The notes beneath the pieces were generated by a model. That model made no database searches. It was not told the origin of the DNA and saw only the letters and a program-made list of their open reading frames with translations. Made by a program: the position numbers and the translations under genes. A stretch of 64,000 nt of DNA from JAJXWB01 sp965246795. GTDB lineage: Bacteria; Pseudomonadota; Alphaproteobacteria; Rhizobiales; Beijerinckiaceae. This document shows, in pieces, positions 17,232-26,487 of the stretch. Each line of letters starts with the position of its first letter. Position 1 is the stretch's first letter. Location: the NCBI GenBank assembly GCA_965246795.1, contig CBDFFN010000007.1, forward strand, positions 310,001-374,000, read 5' to 3'.

Positions 17232-17256
17232 CTCCGCATGATCATTGCGTGCGGAG
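17232..17256 (-). promoter_or_regulatory. hairpin covering the ribosome-binding site of the GST gene
   Basis: CTCCGCA (17232-17238) and TGCGGAG (17250-17256) pair perfectly around an 11-base loop. Read on the minus strand, the 3' arm contains most of the GGAGG Shine-Dalgarno of the GST gene that starts at 17226, so folding would mask it. Seen directly; regulation is inferred. Confidence 0.4.
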
Positions 17257-17276
17257 CATGTATCGCATCCGGTATC

Positions 17277-17337
17277 GGATCGCGAGCCTCCAGGCTCGCA
17301 ACACTTCACACTAAGCGAGCCCGGAGGCTCGCGGTCC
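17277..17337. repeat. 61-bp hairpin element between gltD and a GST gene
   Basis: Two 23-base arms, 17277-17299 and 17315-17337, are inverted copies with two mismatches around a 15-base loop. Each arm is itself a palindrome with the core GCGAGCC/GGCTCGC. It could end the glt transcript on the minus strand or be a REP-like element. There is no T-run, so intrinsic termination is not certain. Confidence 0.7.
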
Positions 17338-17340
17338 AAT

Positions 17341-18759
17341 TCAGCGCGGTAAATCCGTACGTCCCATGAGCGCGAGATCGACGCTGCGGGCGCATTGCCG
17401 GCCTTCACGGATTGCCCACACGACGAGCGACTGGCCGCGACGCATGTCGCCGCAGCTCCAAACTTTGTCGAGCGATGTCGCGTAGGCTTTCGTGTCGGCC
17501 TGCACGTTCTTGCGGCCGTCGAGCGCAACGCCGAGCTCTTCCAGCATGCCGGGATGGATCGGCGACACAAAGCCCATCGCGAGCAGCACGAGATCGGCAC
17601 GCAATTCAAATGCGCTTTCCGGCACCTCTTTCATCTTGCCGTCGACGCGCACGCAACGCAGCGATTTCACTGCGCCATCCGCGCCGGTGAATTCCTTCGT
17701 CAGAACGGCAAAATCGCGCGCAGCACCCTCCTCGTGCGACGATGAGGTGCGCATTTTCAGCGGCCAGTCCGGCCACGTCAGCATCTTGTTTTCCTTTTCC
17801 GGCGGCTGCGGCATGATTTCGAGCTGCGTCACCGAGAGCGCACCCTGGCGCACGGATGTACCGATGCAATCGGATCCCGTGTCGCCGCCGCCGATCACGA
17901 CGACATGCTTCCCGTGCGCGAGGATCGGTTCATTCGTCGTCAGCGGCTCACGCCCGACGCGACGGTTCTGCTGCGGCAGGAAATCCATCGCGTAATGGAC
18001 GCCCATGAGATCGCGTCCCGTGATCGGAAGATCGCGCGGCGTCTCCGCGCCGCCCGAAAGCACGACGGCGTCGTAGTCGCCAAGCAGCGCCTTGGCGCGA
18101 ATGTCCTTGCCGATCTCGATGCCGTAGCGAAACAGCACGCCTTCGGATTCCATCTGTACGACACGGCGGTCGATCAGGGTCTTTTCCATTTTGAAGTCGG
18201 GAATGCCGTATCGGAGCAAGCCGCCGGCCTTTGCGTGCTTCTCGAAGAGATGAACATCGTGGCCGGCACGCGCGAGCTGCTGCGCGCACGCCATGCCGGC
18301 GGGACCGGAGCCGACGACAGCGACGCGCTTTCCGGTCTTCGTCTTCGCAAGTTCGGGCTTGACCCAGCCCTCCCGAAAGGCGCGGTCGACGATGGCGCAT
18401 TCGATCGTCTTGATTGTCACCGGCTGGTCCGCGATGTTCAGCGTGCAGGACGCTTCGCAGGGCGCAGGACAAACGCGGCCGGTAAATTCCGGAAAGTTAT
18501 TCGTCGAGTGAAGATTGCGCGACGCATCTTCCCATTCGTCGCGATAGACGAGATCGTTCCAATCGGGGATCTGGTTGTTGACGGGGCAGCCGTTGTGACA
18601 ATACGGAATGCCGCAATTCATGCAGCGTGCCGCTTGCTCCCGCGTCGCCGGCTCCGACAGCGGGATGACGAATTCGTTGTAATGCCGGATGCGGTCCGCC
18701 GCCGGCTTGTACTTGCGGTCGTGCCGGTCGACTTCGAGGAACCCCGTTACCTTGCCCAT
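17341..18759 (-). CDS. gltD: glutamate synthase (NADPH) small subunit
   Basis: A 472-residue flavoprotein. The N-terminal cysteine sets that bind Fe-S clusters are CMNCGIPYCHNGCPVNNQIP and CPAPCEASC; the FAD site is VVGSGPAGMACAQQLARAG and the NADPH site is VVVIGGGDTGSDC. Next to the C-terminus, WSCGDMRRGQSLVVWAI matches the second FAD motif. It passes electrons from NADPH to GltB for glutamate formation from glutamine and 2-oxoglutarate. I chose ATG 18759 (MGKVTGFLEVDR), the conserved N-terminus, over an extension to 18843. It follows gltB and a GST gene on the same strand. Confidence 0.96.
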   Translation of the reverse strand: MGKVTGFLEVDRHDRKYKPAADRIRHYNEFVIPLSEPATREQAARCMNCGIPYCHNGCPVNNQIPDWNDLVYRDEWEDASRNLHSTNNFPEFTGRVCPAPCEASCTLNIADQPVTIKTIECAIVDRAFREGWVKPELAKTKTGKRVAVVGSGPAGMACAQQLARAGHDVHLFEKHAKAGGLLRYGIPDFKMEKTLIDRRVVQMESEGVLFRYGIEIGKDIRAKALLGDYDAVVLSGGAETPRDLPITGRDLMGVHYAMDFLPQQNRRVGREPLTTNEPILAHGKHVVVIGGGDTGSDCIGTSVRQGALSVTQLEIMPQPPEKENKMLTWPDWPLKMRTSSSHEEGAARDFAVLTKEFTGADGAVKSLRCVRVDGKMKEVPESAFELRADLVLLAMGFVSPIHPGMLEELGVALDGRKNVQADTKAYATSLDKVWSCGDMRRGQSLVVWAIREGRQCARSVDLALMGRTDLPR

Positions 18760-18782
18760 TGCCAACTCATGTTCGCGGCCGT

Positions 18783-19412
18783 TTACGCGGCCGCCGATTG
18801 ATCCGATGTGATGTCGAGCGCCGCTTCGCAGCGGAAAATCCATGCGCGCACGTGCGGGCGCGTGCCGAGGTCGAAGCCACCTTCGTGCGCCCAGCGGGTG
18901 TAGGCAACGAGTGCGATGTCGGCGATGCTGACGCTCTCGCCGACGAGGAACTTTCGCGATGTGAGACGCGTGTCGAGCAGGTCGAGCGCCTTTTCGCCGC
19001 GTTCGACACGCCAGCCTTCGCGTTCGAAGGCGCTACGCCCCGCATATTTCATTTGAAAGCGGCAGACGGCGATATAGGGCTCGTGGCTGTATTGTTCCCA
19101 GAACAACCACTCGTCGATTTTCGCTTGCGAGTAGGCATCGTCGGGCAGCAATGCCGAACCGCGCGCGAGATACCGGATGATGGCATTCGACTGCGCGAGC
19201 GGCCGCCCGTCCGGCAGAACAACGACCGGCACTTCGCCAAAAGGATTCATCGCGAGGAAGGCCGCCTGCCGCGTGACGCGGCTTTCGGAGCGGTCGAGCG
19301 CAACGCTCACCTCGTGCCACGCGAAGGGAATGCCGAGATGTTTCGCCGCCCAAACCACCTTCAGGCAATTGCCGGAGCCGCTGTCGCCATGGATTTGCAG
19401 CAGGGTGCTCAT
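18783..19412 (-). CDS. glutathione S-transferase family protein between gltB and gltD
   Basis: A 209-residue GST: N-terminal domain with IHGDSGSGNCLKVVWAAKHLG and NPFGEVPVVVLPDGRPLAQSNAI (cis-Pro and glutathione contact region), C-terminal helical domain with VSIADIALVAYTRWAHEGGF. The start overlaps the gltB stop by one base (TGATG), and gltD starts 23 bases after its stop, so it is embedded in the glt operon and probably translated with it. A role in glutamate synthase function is not established; it may just use the promoter. Homologues are simply called GSTs, and the enzyme substrate cannot be predicted. Confidence 0.88.
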   Translation of the reverse strand: MSTLLQIHGDSGSGNCLKVVWAAKHLGIPFAWHEVSVALDRSESRVTRQAAFLAMNPFGEVPVVVLPDGRPLAQSNAIIRYLARGSALLPDDAYSQAKIDEWLFWEQYSHEPYIAVCRFQMKYAGRSAFEREGWRVERGEKALDLLDTRLTSRKFLVGESVSIADIALVAYTRWAHEGGFDLGTRPHVRAWIFRCEAALDITSDQSAAA

Positions 19413-22400
19413 CACCCACCTGCCGCCGCGACCGGCCGCGGTGGTGCGCTCTGCGCCATCAGTTCCTGCAGTGCGCGTCGGTACTCGACCGGCATCACCT
19501 TCTTGAACTTGCCCAAATAGGTCTGCCAGCAATCAAGTATCTCGCGCGCGCGCGAAGATCCCGTGTGCTTGAGATGGTTGGCGATGAGCTGCCGCAGGCG
19601 CTCGGCATCGAAACGCGTCATGTCGCTCATGATGTCGACGCGACCATGCACGATCAGATCGCCGCCCTGATTGTACTCGCGCTGCATCAGCTCCTCTTCC
19701 TCCTCGACGGATTCGAGCTCGACCATCGCGAGGTTGCAACGTGATTTGAACGTATCGTCCTCGTCGAGGACGTAGGCGATGCCGCCCGACATGCCCGCTG
19801 CAAAGTTGCGGCCCGTCGGTCCGATGACGACGACAACGCCGCCTGTCATATATTCGCAGCCGTGATCACCGGTGCCTTCGACGACCGCGAGCGCGCCGGA
19901 ATTGCGCACGGCGAAGCGTTCGCCGGCGACGCCACGGAAATAGACTTCGCCCGCCACCGCGCCATACAGCACGGTATTGCCGACGATGATCGAACGTGTC
20001 GGATCGATCTTCGTCGCGGTGCGCGGCGGATAGACGACGATGCGCCCGCCCGAAAGCCCCTTGCCGACGTAGTCGTTGGCAACGCCTTCGAGTTCGAGCG
20101 ACACGCCCTTCGCGAGCCACGCGCCAAAACTCTGGCCGGCGGTGCCGGTCAGGCGCACGTGGATCGTGTCGTCCGGCAGGCCCTTATGCCCATAAAGCCG
20201 CGCCACTTCGCCCGACAGCATCGCGCCGACGGTGCGGTTATAATTATGCACGACATCTTCGATACGGACCGGCGCACCGCGATCAATCGCGGATTGCGCG
20301 CGCGCGATAAGCGTCTTGTCGAGCGTCTTGTCGAGCCCGTGGTCCTGATAGGCGTTGTGGTAGATCGCCTGCGGGTCGGATGTTGCCGGCTTGTGGAAGA
20401 GCTTCGAGAAGTCGAGGCCCTTGGCTTTCCAGTGATCGATCGCTCTGTCACGATCGAGCATCTGCATCTGCCCGGTCATCTCGCTGATCGTGCGGAAGCC
20501 AAGCGCAGCCATATGTTCGCGCACTTCCTCAGCAACGAAGAAGAAGAAGTTCACGACATGCTCGGGCAGGCCGGTGAAGCGCTTGCGCAGCACCGGGTCC
20601 TGCGTCGCAACGCCGACCGGGCAGGTGTTGAGATGACACTTGCGCATCATGATGCAGCCGGCCGCAATCAGCGGCGCGGTCGCGAAGCCGAACTGGTCCG
20701 CGCCGAGCAGCGCGCCCACGACAACATCGCGGCCGGTGCGCAGGCCGCCATCGACCTGCACCGCAATGCGGTTGCGCAACTTGTTCATCACTAGCGTTTG
20801 ATGCGTTTCGGCGAGGCCGATCTCCCACGGACTGCCCGCGTGCTTGATCGACGTCAGCGGAGACGCGCCGGTGCCGCCTTCGAAGCCGGAGATCGTCACG
20901 TGATCGGCGCGTGCTTTCGAAACGCCGGTTGCAACCGTGCCGACGCCGACTTCCGACACCAGCTTCACCGAAACGTCGGCGCGCGGATTGACGTTCTTCA
21001 GATCGTAGATGAGCTGCGCGAGGTCCTCGATCGAATAGATGTCGTGATGCGGCGGCGGCGAGATGAGGCCGACGCCTGGCGTCGAGTGGCGCACCTTTGC
21101 GATGACGGCGTCGACCTTGTGGCCGGGCAATTGTCCGCCTTCGCCGGGCTTAGCGCCCTGCGCCATCTTGATCTGCATCATGTCGGAATTGACGAGATAT
21201 TCCGTCGTCACGCCGAAACGGCCGGACGCCACCTGCTTGATCGCCGAGCGCATCGAATCGCCGTTCGGCATCGGCTTGTAGCGGTCGGATTCTTCGCCGC
21301 CTTCGCCGGTGTTCGATTTACCGCCGATGCGGTTCATCGCAATCGCGAGCGTCGTATGCGCCTCGCGCGAGATCGAGCCGTAGCTCATCGCGCCGGTCGC
21401 GAAACGCTTCACGATGTCCTTCGCCGACTCGACTTCCTCGAGCGGCACAGGCTTGCGTCCGTCTTCCTCGGCGCTCTTGATGCGAAATAGCCCGCGGATC
21501 GTCAGCAGTTGCTCGTCCTGCTCGTTCAACAGCTTCGCGTAGGCGCGATATTGCTCCTGGCTGTCGCCACGAACAGCGTGCTGCAACAACGACACCGATT
21601 GCGCCGACCACGCATGCGCCTCGCCGCGCAAACGCAGCGCATATTCGCCGCCGACATCGAGCGCCTTGCGATAGATCGGCGCGTCACCGAACGCGTCGGC
21701 ATGACGCGACACAGTCTCCTGCGCGATACCATCAAGGCCGACGCCGCCGATCTGCGTCGCGGTGCCGGTGAAGAATTCCGCGACGAAACCGTCCGCCAGT
21801 CCGATAGCGTCGAAAATCTGTGCGCCGCAATAGGACTGGTAGGTCGAGATGCCCATCTTCGACATGACCTTCAGCAGGCCCTTGTCGATCGACTTGATGT
21901 AACGCTTCACGGCCTCATAGCCGTCGACTTCCTTCGGGAAGTTGTCGGCAGCGGCCGCAAGCGTTTCGAACGCAAGATACGGGTTGATCGCCTCCGCGCC
22001 ATAGCCGGCGAGACAGGCGAAGTGATGCACTTCGCGTGCGTCGCCGATCTCGACCACAAGACCGACGCGCGTACGCAGACCATTGCGGATCAGGTGATGA
22101 TGCACCGCCGCCGTCGCGAGCAACGACGGGATCGGGATGCGATCAGGCCCGACACGCCGATCCGACAGAACGATGATGTTGTAGCCGCCCGCGACGGCCT
22201 GCTCCGAACGCTCGCACAGACGCGTGAGCGCGCCGCGCATACCGTCTGCGCCCTGTTCGACGGGATAGGTGATGTCGAGCGTCTTGGTGTCGAAGCTCTC
22301 TTCGTAATGACCGATGGAACGGATCTTCTCGAGATCGCCGTTGCTGAGGATCGGCTGACGCACCTCGAGGCGCTTGCGGCGCGAGGAACCCTCATGGTCG

Positions 22401-24079
22401 AGCAGGTTCGGTCGCGGCCCGATGAAAGACACGAGGCTCATCACGAGCTCTTCGCGGATCGGGTCGATCGGCGGGTTCGTGACCTGCGCGAAATTCTGCT
22501 TGAAATAAGTGTAAAGCAGTTTCGACTTGTCGGACAAAGCAGAGATGGGCGTGTCGGTGCCCATCGACCCGATGGCCTCCTGGCCGGTGACGGCCATCGG
22601 CTCCATCAGGATCGCGAAATCTTCCTGCGTGTAACCGAATGCCTGCTGGCGATCGAGCAGCGACACGTCGTTGCGCGAAGAGCGTGGCTCGACGGGCTTC
22701 AGGTCCTCCAGAACGATCTGCGTCCTGTCGAGCCACGCCTTGTAGGGGTGCGACTCGCAGAGCTCGCTCTTGATCTCGTCGTCGGAAACGATGCGTCCCT
22801 TCGCGAGATCGACGAGCAGCATGCGGCCGGGCTGCAGCCGCCATTTCTCGACGATCTTCTCTTCCGGGATTGGCAGCACGCCCATCTCGGAGGCCATGAC
22901 CACAAGCCCGTCTTCGGTGACGAGATAGCGCGCCGGACGCAGGCCATTGCGATCGAGCGTCGCGCCGATCTGCCGCCCGTCGGTGAACGCGACGGCGGCC
23001 GGGCCGTCCCACGGCTCCATCAGCGACGCGTGATATTCGTAAAAAGCGCGGCGCTTCTCGTCCATCAGCGGATTGCCGGCCCACGCCTCCGGAATAAGCA
23101 TCATCATCGCATGCGCGAGCGAGTAACCGCCCTGCACGAGGAATTCGAGCGCATTGTCGAAACACGCCGTGTCTGACTGCCCTTCGTAGGAGATCGGCCA
23201 CAGCTTCGCGATGTTGTTGCCGAACAGAGCGGATTCGACCGACGCCTGCCGCGCCGCCATCCAGTTCACGTTACCGCGCAGCGTATTGATCTCGCCGTTA
23301 TGCGCGACCATCCGGTAGGGATGCGCGAGCCGCCAAGACGGGAACGTGTTTGTCGCGAAACGCTGGTGGACGAGCGCGAGCGCGCTGTCGAAGCGTGCAT
23401 CCTGCAGATCGAGGAAATACGGCCCGAGCTGCGAGACGAGCACCATGCCCTTGTACACGATGGTGCGGCACGACATCGACACCGGATAATATTCGGCCAT
23501 GTCGGCGCTCGGCAGATCGTGCAACGCACCCGATACGGCCTTGCGCGCGACGTAGAGACGGCGCTCGAAATCGTCTTCGTCCGTCGCGCCGGGACCACGC
23601 CCGACAAAAATCTGACGGTGAACCGGCTCGACGTCCTTCACGGCTTCACCGAGATCGGTGTTGTCGACCGGCACGTCGCGCCAGCCGAGCAGGACGAGCC
23701 CTTCGTCCTCGATCACGCGATTGATCGTTGCCTCGGCTTGCGCGCGCACGCTTGAATCACGCGGCATGAAGAGCTGGCCGATGCCGTAATGACCGGCTTC
23801 GGGCAAAGCGAAGCCGAGCGCCTTGCATTCAGCAGCGAAGAAGGCGTGCGGGATCTGCACGAGGATGCCGCAACCGTCACCGAGCTTCGCATCCGCGCCG
23901 ACGGCGCCACGATGATCGAGATTGAGCAGAATCTGCAGGCCCATCTGGACGATGTCGTGGGTCTTGCGGCCGTGCATGTCCGCGACGAAGCCGACGCCGC
24001 AGGAATCGTGTTCGTAGGATGGATCGTAAAGGCCCTGCGCGTGCGGCAGGAAGGGATCGCGAGCGCGGGTCATGGGCAT
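19412..24079 (-). CDS. gltB: glutamate synthase large subunit
   Basis: A 1555-residue protein of normal length. The Ntn amidotransferase domain starts after a short propeptide: HDSCGVGF holds the catalytic Cys that becomes the N-terminus. The central domain and FMN-binding barrel follow; MRKCHLNTCPVGVATQD carries the 3Fe-4S cysteines, and the C-terminal beta-helix (GxxGG repeats such as GIAYVLDED) ends the chain. It makes two glutamates from glutamine and 2-oxoglutarate with electrons from GltD. ATG 24079 has AGGA upstream; a second ATG at 24073 is possible. First gene of gltB-GST-gltD, preceded by a 367-base divergent region. Confidence 0.97.
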   Translation of the reverse strand: MPMTRARDPFLPHAQGLYDPSYEHDSCGVGFVADMHGRKTHDIVQMGLQILLNLDHRGAVGADAKLGDGCGILVQIPHAFFAAECKALGFALPEAGHYGIGQLFMPRDSSVRAQAEATINRVIEDEGLVLLGWRDVPVDNTDLGEAVKDVEPVHRQIFVGRGPGATDEDDFERRLYVARKAVSGALHDLPSADMAEYYPVSMSCRTIVYKGMVLVSQLGPYFLDLQDARFDSALALVHQRFATNTFPSWRLAHPYRMVAHNGEINTLRGNVNWMAARQASVESALFGNNIAKLWPISYEGQSDTACFDNALEFLVQGGYSLAHAMMMLIPEAWAGNPLMDEKRRAFYEYHASLMEPWDGPAAVAFTDGRQIGATLDRNGLRPARYLVTEDGLVVMASEMGVLPIPEEKIVEKWRLQPGRMLLVDLAKGRIVSDDEIKSELCESHPYKAWLDRTQIVLEDLKPVEPRSSRNDVSLLDRQQAFGYTQEDFAILMEPMAVTGQEAIGSMGTDTPISALSDKSKLLYTYFKQNFAQVTNPPIDPIREELVMSLVSFIGPRPNLLDHEGSSRRKRLEVRQPILSNGDLEKIRSIGHYEESFDTKTLDITYPVEQGADGMRGALTRLCERSEQAVAGGYNIIVLSDRRVGPDRIPIPSLLATAAVHHHLIRNGLRTRVGLVVEIGDAREVHHFACLAGYGAEAINPYLAFETLAAAADNFPKEVDGYEAVKRYIKSIDKGLLKVMSKMGISTYQSYCGAQIFDAIGLADGFVAEFFTGTATQIGGVGLDGIAQETVSRHADAFGDAPIYRKALDVGGEYALRLRGEAHAWSAQSVSLLQHAVRGDSQEQYRAYAKLLNEQDEQLLTIRGLFRIKSAEEDGRKPVPLEEVESAKDIVKRFATGAMSYGSISREAHTTLAIAMNRIGGKSNTGEGGEESDRYKPMPNGDSMRSAIKQVASGRFGVTTEYLVNSDMMQIKMAQGAKPGEGGQLPGHKVDAVIAKVRHSTPGVGLISPPPHHDIYSIEDLAQLIYDLKNVNPRADVSVKLVSEVGVGTVATGVSKARADHVTISGFEGGTGASPLTSIKHAGSPWEIGLAETHQTLVMNKLRNRIAVQVDGGLRTGRDVVVGALLGADQFGFATAPLIAAGCIMMRKCHLNTCPVGVATQDPVLRKRFTGLPEHVVNFFFFVAEEVREHMAALGFRTISEMTGQMQMLDRDRAIDHWKAKGLDFSKLFHKPATSDPQAIYHNAYQDHGLDKTLDKTLIARAQSAIDRGAPVRIEDVVHNYNRTVGAMLSGEVARLYGHKGLPDDTIHVRLTGTAGQSFGAWLAKGVSLELEGVANDYVGKGLSGGRIVVYPPRTATKIDPTRSIIVGNTVLYGAVAGEVYFRGVAGERFAVRNSGALAVVEGTGDHGCEYMTGGVVVVIGPTGRNFAAGMSGGIAYVLDEDDTFKSRCNLAMVELESVEEEEELMQREYNQGGDLIVHGRVDIMSDMTRFDAERLRQLIANHLKHTGSSRAREILDCWQTYLGKFKKVMPVEYRRALQELMAQSAPPRPVAAAGG

Positions 24080-24446
24080 GTCGTCAATCCTGGAATTTTG
24101 GAATATCGGGCGATTAGCGGGTTTGTACGGGGCGAGCGGCGGCGTCGGCGACGCGCCGTTTTCGCTCTCCCGGTTTCGACTCCGCGTTCCGCACGATCCA
24201 ACTCCGTCGCCGGCCAAAAGAAGCCGGCTGGCCGCACGCACTTCCTGCCCGCACGTCGCCACCGGCTGCGCGCAAGGGTCAGGAGGGCTGTCCTATTCCA
24301 AGACTGGAAACATGCCAGACTGCCAGAGAGCGCACAAGCGTCGTCTGCCACACTTACGGTCGCATGACGACGCAGTGCTGGCATCGGCAACCCCATCGCG
24401 TTTCCCGTACTCTTTGTTGTTTCGCAGCGGCGTCCGGAGGCCATGC
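24080..24446. other. gene-free divergent region between gltB and the threonine-aldolase-like gene
   Basis: No coding sequence is convincing in these 367 bases. It must hold the promoters for gltB (minus) and the aldolase (plus). A hairpin GCCGGC-CAAAAGAA-GCCGGC at 24209-24228 would lie in the gltB leader, about 130 bases before its start, and TTCCA-AGAC-TGGAA at 24296-24309 is a short dyad. No known riboswitch was recognised. Confidence 0.5.
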
Positions 24447-25514
24447 ATGAACTTCGCCAGCGACAATGCCGTGGGCGCCAGCGAGCCGATTCTCACCGCG
24501 ATCGCCGGGGCCAATTCCGGCGCGACGCCAGCCTATGGCGCGGACGACCTTTCACGCGACGCGGAGAAGCGGCTCGCGGATTGGTTCGAGCACGATCTCG
24601 CGGCCTACCTCGTCGCGACCGGCACGGCGGCCAATGCGCTTGCCATCGGCGCGTTGACGCCGCCGTGGGGTGCCGCGCTCTGCCACGTGCATTCGCATCT
24701 CGCCAACGACGAGTGCGGCGCGCCGGAATTCTTTACCGGCGGCGCAAAACTGCTGCTGGTCGAAGGCGCCGCGGGCAAGATCACGCCGGCGACACTCGAC
24801 GAGGCGCTGGCGCGTGTTCCTAAGGATATCGTCCGGCAATCGCGGCCGGTTTGCCTGTCGCTGAGCCAGGCGACGGAAGCGGGCACGCTCTACTCATTTG
24901 AGGAGTTGCGGGCTCTGTCCGATATCGCGCATGCGCGCGGCCTCACGGTGCATATGGATGGCGCGCGTTTCGCCAACGCCTTGGTAGCACTTGGCTGCAA
25001 ACCCGCCGAAATGACGTGGCGGGCGGGCATCGACGTGCTTTCGCTCGGCGCGAGCAAGAACGGCGCGCTGGCTTGCGAGGCCGTCATCTTTTTCGATCCA
25101 TCGCGCGCGGACGGCTTCGCGCATCAACGCAAGCGCGGTGGGCACACGTTGTCGAAAGGCCGGTTTCTCGGCGCGCAGATGCTGGCGTGGCTCGCCGACG
25201 ACCATTGGCGCATGCTGGCAACTCACGCGAATACGCAGGCCGCGCGGCTGGCGAACGGGCTGGCCGAGATTCCGGGCGTCTCGTTTGCATGGCCGCGCGA
25301 GATCAACGAGGTCTTCGCGATCCTGCCGCGAAACATCTGCGAAGCGCTGCGTGCCGTCGGCGTGGTCTTCTACGACTGGCATCCGGAGGCGCTCGGAGCG
25401 GCGCGCCGGCCGCAAGAAAACGAAGCCTTTGTGCGGCTCATTGCGAGCTTCGCGACCGATCCCGCGGATGTCGACCGCTTCCTCGCCATTGCACGGGCCG
25501 CCGCGGCACCGTGA
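24447..25514 (+). CDS. threonine aldolase family (beta-eliminating lyase) PLP enzyme
   Basis: A 355-residue fold-type I PLP enzyme. NSGATPAYGADDLSRDAEKRL near the start, FVATGTAANALAI-like YLVATGTAANALAIG, CHVHSHLANDECGAPEF, VHMDGARFANALVALG (PLP-pyridine Asp) and LSLGASKNGALACEAVIFF (Schiff-base Lys within SKNG) follow the L-threonine aldolase pattern. It should split L-threonine or L-allo-threonine, or a related beta-hydroxy amino acid, to glycine and an aldehyde. The ATG at 24447 is used; GGAGG is seven bases upstream, and the frame further upstream is not protein-like. A low-specificity L-threonine aldolase is the best guess. Confidence 0.88.
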   Translation: MNFASDNAVGASEPILTAIAGANSGATPAYGADDLSRDAEKRLADWFEHDLAAYLVATGTAANALAIGALTPPWGAALCHVHSHLANDECGAPEFFTGGAKLLLVEGAAGKITPATLDEALARVPKDIVRQSRPVCLSLSQATEAGTLYSFEELRALSDIAHARGLTVHMDGARFANALVALGCKPAEMTWRAGIDVLSLGASKNGALACEAVIFFDPSRADGFAHQRKRGGHTLSKGRFLGAQMLAWLADDHWRMLATHANTQAARLANGLAEIPGVSFAWPREINEVFAILPRNICEALRAVGVVFYDWHPEALGAARRPQENEAFVRLIASFATDPADVDRFLAIARAAAAP

Positions 25515-25579
25515 CCTTTCCGTCCCAAAGTGACCGCAATCGCGCCCGCATATGCGATCCGGATTTGCGAGGGATTTTC

Positions 25580-26410
25580 ATGCGCAGCGCTTTCGGAACG
25601 TCGGCCGCGGCAAGACGGCTGATCAAGGGGGCCGCCGTTATGGCGATCGCGGCCGGCCTGTCGGGCATCGCGAGCGTGCCGGCCGCGGCGCAATTCGTCG
25701 GCGGCTGGGGCGGATCTTGGGGTGGCTGGGACGGCGGTTGGGTCGGCAGTTACGGCCCGCCCCCTGTCATGGAGCCGGGCGGCATACTGCCGATGCGCGT
25801 CGTCGCGCGCGTCCTGCATTCGCGTGGCTATCGCCTGACCGATGCACCGGCGCGGCGTGGCGGTCGCATCTATGCGCTGGCGACCGACGATTACGGCCGG
25901 CTGTCGAGCGTCGTGCTCGATGCTTACAGCGGCGCGTTTCTTCGCGCGGGACCTGTCGCGGGACCGGGCGACATCGATGCGCCCGGCGCAAAGCCGAAGC
26001 CGCGCGTGAAAACGGCGGCCCGACCGGCCCCGGCGCCACTCCCCGGCGCTGTGCCCGCGTCGCCACCACCGCCGCCTTCGCAGGCGCTGCAGCCGACAGC
26101 CGTGACACCGGTGCCGACACCACCGCCGGCTGCCGCAGCACCCGTGCCTCCGGCCGCTGCGACGGCACCCGTCGTCGTACCTGTGGCGCCGAAGATTGCG
26201 CCGCCCGCCGCGGCTGCCATCCCCGCGCGCCCGGCACCGGATGCGCAGCCCGCCGATGTCGGCCCGCGCGTGATTCCTGTGAAGCCGCAGGGCGAAGCGA
26301 AGGCTCCGCCGCCGGCCGCCGACTGGGACACCGAAGCGGCGCCGAAGGCAGGGAACGTCACGCCGGAACAAGCGAACAAGCTGGCGCCGGAAGTGCACAA
26401 GGACGAGTAG
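25580..26410 (+). CDS. secreted proline/alanine-rich protein of unknown function
   Basis: A 276-residue exported protein: signal peptide ~1-35 (ends VPAAAQF), a short Gly/Trp-rich stretch (GGWGGSWGGWDGGW), a small folded region with RVVARVLHSRGYRLTDAP and YALATDDYGRLSSVVLDAYSG that looks like a PepSY/propeptide-like module, and a long Pro/Ala-rich tail (residues ~130-250) that is probably disordered. Similar proteins are common and unassigned in Hyphomicrobiales. ATG 25580. A strong terminator follows at 26444-26469. I infer an envelope role only. Confidence 0.72.
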   Translation: MRSAFGTSAAARRLIKGAAVMAIAAGLSGIASVPAAAQFVGGWGGSWGGWDGGWVGSYGPPPVMEPGGILPMRVVARVLHSRGYRLTDAPARRGGRIYALATDDYGRLSSVVLDAYSGAFLRAGPVAGPGDIDAPGAKPKPRVKTAARPAPAPLPGAVPASPPPPPSQALQPTAVTPVPTPPPAAAAPVPPAAATAPVVVPVAPKIAPPAAAAIPARPAPDAQPADVGPRVIPVKPQGEAKAPPPAADWDTEAAPKAGNVTPEQANKLAPEVHKDE

Positions 26411-26443
26411 CCTCGCTTCTGCAGGTACGATCCCGCCAAACAA

Positions 26444-26469
26444 AAAAGGCGCCCTTGCGGGCGCCTTTT
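26444..26469. terminator. bidirectional intrinsic terminator
   Basis: AAAAGGCGCCC-TTGC-GGGCGCCTTTT is a perfect 11-bp stem with a four-base loop and A/T runs on both sides. It lies between the convergent gene ending at 26410 and the hsp20 gene ending at 26488, and so can stop transcription from both sides. Confidence 0.93.
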
Positions 26470-26487
26470 CATGGATCGCGATGACAG

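Noticed and set aside
21509..23176. A 555-codon plus-strand frame inside gltB
   Set aside because: It is a shadow of the gltB coding phase; composition is Arg-rich and no family pattern is seen.
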